DNA of 64,000 nt from Epiperipatus broadwayi. Lineage: Eukaryota; Onychophora; Udeonychophora; Euonychophora; Peripatidae. The stretch spans positions 3,687,800 through 3,751,799 of the forward strand of contig JAQFVV010000018.1 of NCBI GenBank assembly GCA_028023455.1, given 5' to 3'. A program made the translations under genes and the position numbers. Under the pieces are notes generated by a model. The model saw only the letters and a program-made list of their open reading frames with translations. It was not told where the DNA came from and did not search any database. Shown in pieces: positions 61,739-64,000 of this stretch; within the stretch, counting starts at the first letter, position 1, and the number at the start of each line of letters is the position of its first letter.

Positions 61739-62884
61739 CACCTGGGTCTCGTTTTACGCGATAGATAGGTTCTTCGCGCAAAAATAGACGTAACTTACAT
61801 TGAAAAGGGGGGGATGCGGTCTGTGATTTTTCAAAATTCGCGTAAAAGCAAAGCACCAACGTAAAATTACTTTAAAATTCGCGCAAAAAAAAAATAAGAA
61901 AATAAAATATGACTAATAAAAAATTTCAAATTTGAAAAAAATTGATACAAGACAAACTTTTTAAACTATTTTTTAACTATAATATTTAATTTTATTCAAA
62001 ACAATATGTATTTTTATGCATACATTTTTTTATACACGTTTTAATTATTATTGCTATTTACCGGTAAACAAGTTCGTTTGCAAACTGGTTTTTGATTCTT
62101 CACAAGAGGAAATACAACTAGCACCAACTTCACTCTCATGTTGTGTTGTTTTCTGGTGACAACGTAATTAGTAATTAATCTTTGAGATGATGATTTTATT
62201 AATTGTTTATGAACGCGATATCCAGTCATACAACCATTTAGCTCTCGTTGGAATTTAAGAGTACGTTTGTGATTAGTGTCATTTATAAGAAAATAATTTG
62301 CCAACTGATTAGAAAGTTGAAGACCTTCTCAAATCATTTTTGCAGTGAAAGGAACAGGTTCCACTTCTGTTTCATTATCATTTTCTACATTTTCTTCTGT
62401 ATCTAAACTTTTATTTTTGTCTTTAATTTTCAATTCCGTTTAAAAATCAAATTGCGTTTCACTGCTATTACTCACCTTTTAAAAATAAACTTGCGGACAC
62501 TAAATGATTAATAATTAATTGATTACATTCTTTTTTAAAAAGCAAAAACAGCATGTGATTTAAAATGCAAAATTAACACGCACAATGTTTGAACAAATTT
62601 ACATTATAATCTTGTAAAATTTAATGTGTATACATAAAATGTGGAAATCATAATTTTAATTTCATTATTGCATAAAATCTTACTATTATAAAGCACTGAA
62701 AATATTGAAATTATTAAGATGAAAATCGAATTCCAATAATGTGCCATTACTTTCAATAAACATAAGTGCGTGAAATTTATTATTTAAAGTAAAAGCGCAT
62801 TATCGGAGTTCACTTCCGGTGAATTACGAATCGTGTAACTTCCAAATCGTGTTAAATAAGTCCGCGTAAAAAGAGACCCAGGTG
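61739..62884 (-). mobile_element. Tigger/pogo DNA transposon, internally deleted
   Basis: 1,146 bp with termini CACCTGGGTCTCGTTTTACG (left) and CACCTGGGTCTCTTTTTACG (right, complemented), followed by GCG-rich subterminal repeats such as TCGCGCAAAAAT and TTCGCGTAAAA. Flanked by TA on both sides (61737-61738, 62885-62886), the target duplication of the Tc1/mariner/pogo superfamily. It keeps only the end of a transposase gene (62145-62480, minus). Confidence 0.9.
62145..62480 (-). pseudogene. Tigger-like transposase C-terminus
   Basis: Minus strand: acidic NKSLDTEENVENDNETEVEP, then VPFTAKMI (stop) EGLQLSNQLANYFLIND and RELNGCMTGYRVHKQLIKSS, ending SQRLITNY. This matches the C-terminal helical tail of Tigger (TIGD/jerky/CENP-B-type) transposases, after the DDE domain, with the typical (Q)-L-I-T-N-Y-F end. 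The DNA-binding and DDE domains are gone and there are two stops. It cannot encode an active enzyme. Confidence 0.75.
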
Positions 62885-63094
62885 TACATGGTGAATTTCA
62901 AATAAAACTGAGATATAATGTTAGTCTTTTTCAATAAGGCCAATCATTAAACTTCATAAAGGAGAGTTAAGTTCTACTTATTTTGAAAATCTTATTAAAT
63001 AAATACCAATATAAACATAAAATTAATAAATGATTTAAGTTCCAAGATAGCAAGTGTAAACAGATATTTACATTTGCTCTAAAGACATATTGAC
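62885..63094. other. intergenic, no feature seen
   Basis: AT-rich sequence between the Tigger element and the next foldback. Nothing recognised. Confidence 0.5.
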
Positions 63095-63440
63095 TTTAGA
63101 CATATATATATATAATATTCAAATCAATATATATATATATCAAAATACAGTGAAATTCACATAAATTATAGTTATTTTTAGAAATACTTTCGACTATATA
63201 TCTTTTAATCTTTATCAATTATATAACATTTGAATAATCAACAGGAGACATTCTTTCACAATACCCATAGTTCAATTTAGATTCAGTTCCCCCACAATTA
63301 TGTAATTTTAACATTTGATGATTGCTGATTCATTAACATTTTATGTTTATTGTACTTTTAAGAATAACTATAATTTATATGAATTTTACTGTATTTTGAT
63401 ATATATATATATTGATTTAAATATTACATATATTTTCGAA
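63095..63440. repeat. foldback repeat with TA-rich arms
   Basis: Left arm 63118-63181 (CAAAATACAGTGAAATTCAC and on to AACTATAATTTAT-type sequence on the opposite strand) is the inverse of 63355-63420 (GAATTTTACTGTATTTTGAT). The arms extend through TA runs to about 63095 and 63440. A 170-bp centre is unpaired. Likely a MITE. Confidence 0.65.
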
Positions 63441-63478
63441 AGAATACAGACATCAAACTTAATTTATTATATATATAT

Positions 63479-64000
63479 TGTAACGGAATAGCGTTACATA
63501 GGGTTTGAAACCGAGTAAAAATAAAGATAATAATTGTCTCATTAAATAGTCAAGGCTTTCGTATAAATTAATAAAATAACATTTTCTAAAAATATAATAA
63601 AAGAAAATATAATATGCCATTATAAATATTAATAGATAATTTCCACTTGTATACGCCACGGGGTATTTAAAAAAGGGTTTCTTTTAGAAGTATAATTATA
63701 GTAAAAGTAAAACTTATAGAAATGATTTTGAGAAAAGATTAAATGCTCGACTTCTAAGTTAATGTAAATTGTATTGTTCTGGTAAGACACGCACACACGT
63801 ATGCACTCAAAGTGTGAATGAATAGAAGTTTGTTAACTGAGATTGCAACATGAGATTGCCTAGACCTAAAATTGCCTTAAGCACAAGGATTGAGTGAACA
63901 TTTACATCGGACGCGGACCCGAACGACAACTCTAAAAATATGGAACTCTGGGGGGAGATTGGATCCTAAGATAAGATCCATCTCATATAAATATCACGAA
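63479..64000 (+). mobile_element. start of an LTR element (cut by window end)
   Basis: At the end of a TA run, TGTAACGGAATAGCGTTACA begins a stretch of mixed base composition that contrasts with its surroundings. It shares the TGTAAC start with the solo LTR at 50333 and has a TATA box (TATAAATA, 63986-63993) about 0.5 kb in, as in the other two long LTRs. Only the first 522 bases are in the window, so it could be solo or a full element. Confidence 0.5.

Overview
This window is a piece of a large, AT-rich animal genome (roughly 70-75% A+T by eye) with very long introns and dense old transposons. It holds one recognisable host gene on the + strand: the 3' half of CIAO3 (also NARFL/IOP1/Nar1), the cytosolic Fe-S cluster assembly factor related to iron-only hydrogenases. 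Five exons (5954-6202, 20186-20258, 29016-29156, 39852-40009, 45962-46203) join in frame with canonical GT-AG junctions and give the last 286 residues. The N-terminal half lies before base 1. The species cannot be fixed from sequence alone. The mix of Penelope-like elements with GIY-YIG nuclease, RTE-type LINEs, hAT/ZMYM1-like, hAT/ZBED5-like and Tigger elements and Gypsy gag suggests an invertebrate metazoan.

Layout: 1-5953, upstream intron with an LTR-like direct-repeat pair and a SINE-like foldback. 6203-20185, intron with a degenerate ZBED5-type hAT transposase (minus), Gypsy gag relic and two foldback elements. 20259-29015, intron with MITE and tRNA-like SINE pieces. 29157-39851, intron with an inverted pair of Penelope fragments split by a second SINE-like foldback, a 3-kb RTE LINE relic (minus), a hAT MITE with its target duplication, a ZMYM1-like hAT fragment and a LINE endonuclease piece (minus). 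40010-45961, intron with a LINE RT relic (minus) and a foldback/tandem element carrying hammerhead-ribozyme cores. 46204-47095, 3' UTR.

47100-64000 is intergenic and nearly all mobile DNA: a third SINE-like foldback copy, two LINE fragments, then a nested structure of about 11 kb (49549-60564). Here an inverted Penelope pair was hit by a 2.0-kb probable solo LTR and by an LTR retrotransposon with about 2.15-kb LTRs and a gag-only interior. After this come a foldback MITE, a Tigger/pogo deletion derivative with TA target duplication, and the start of another LTR at the window edge.

The most interesting signal is at 42431-43400. Two copies (one per strand) carry a near-complete type I hammerhead ribozyme with a 3-bp stem III, inside a unit of about 0.4 kb that is both duplicated and inverted. 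This looks like an animal retrozyme. Related but degenerate CTGAAGA...GAAA cores occur in the Penelope terminal repeat and in a tRNA-headed SINE-like family whose three copies have 17-21 bp target duplications.
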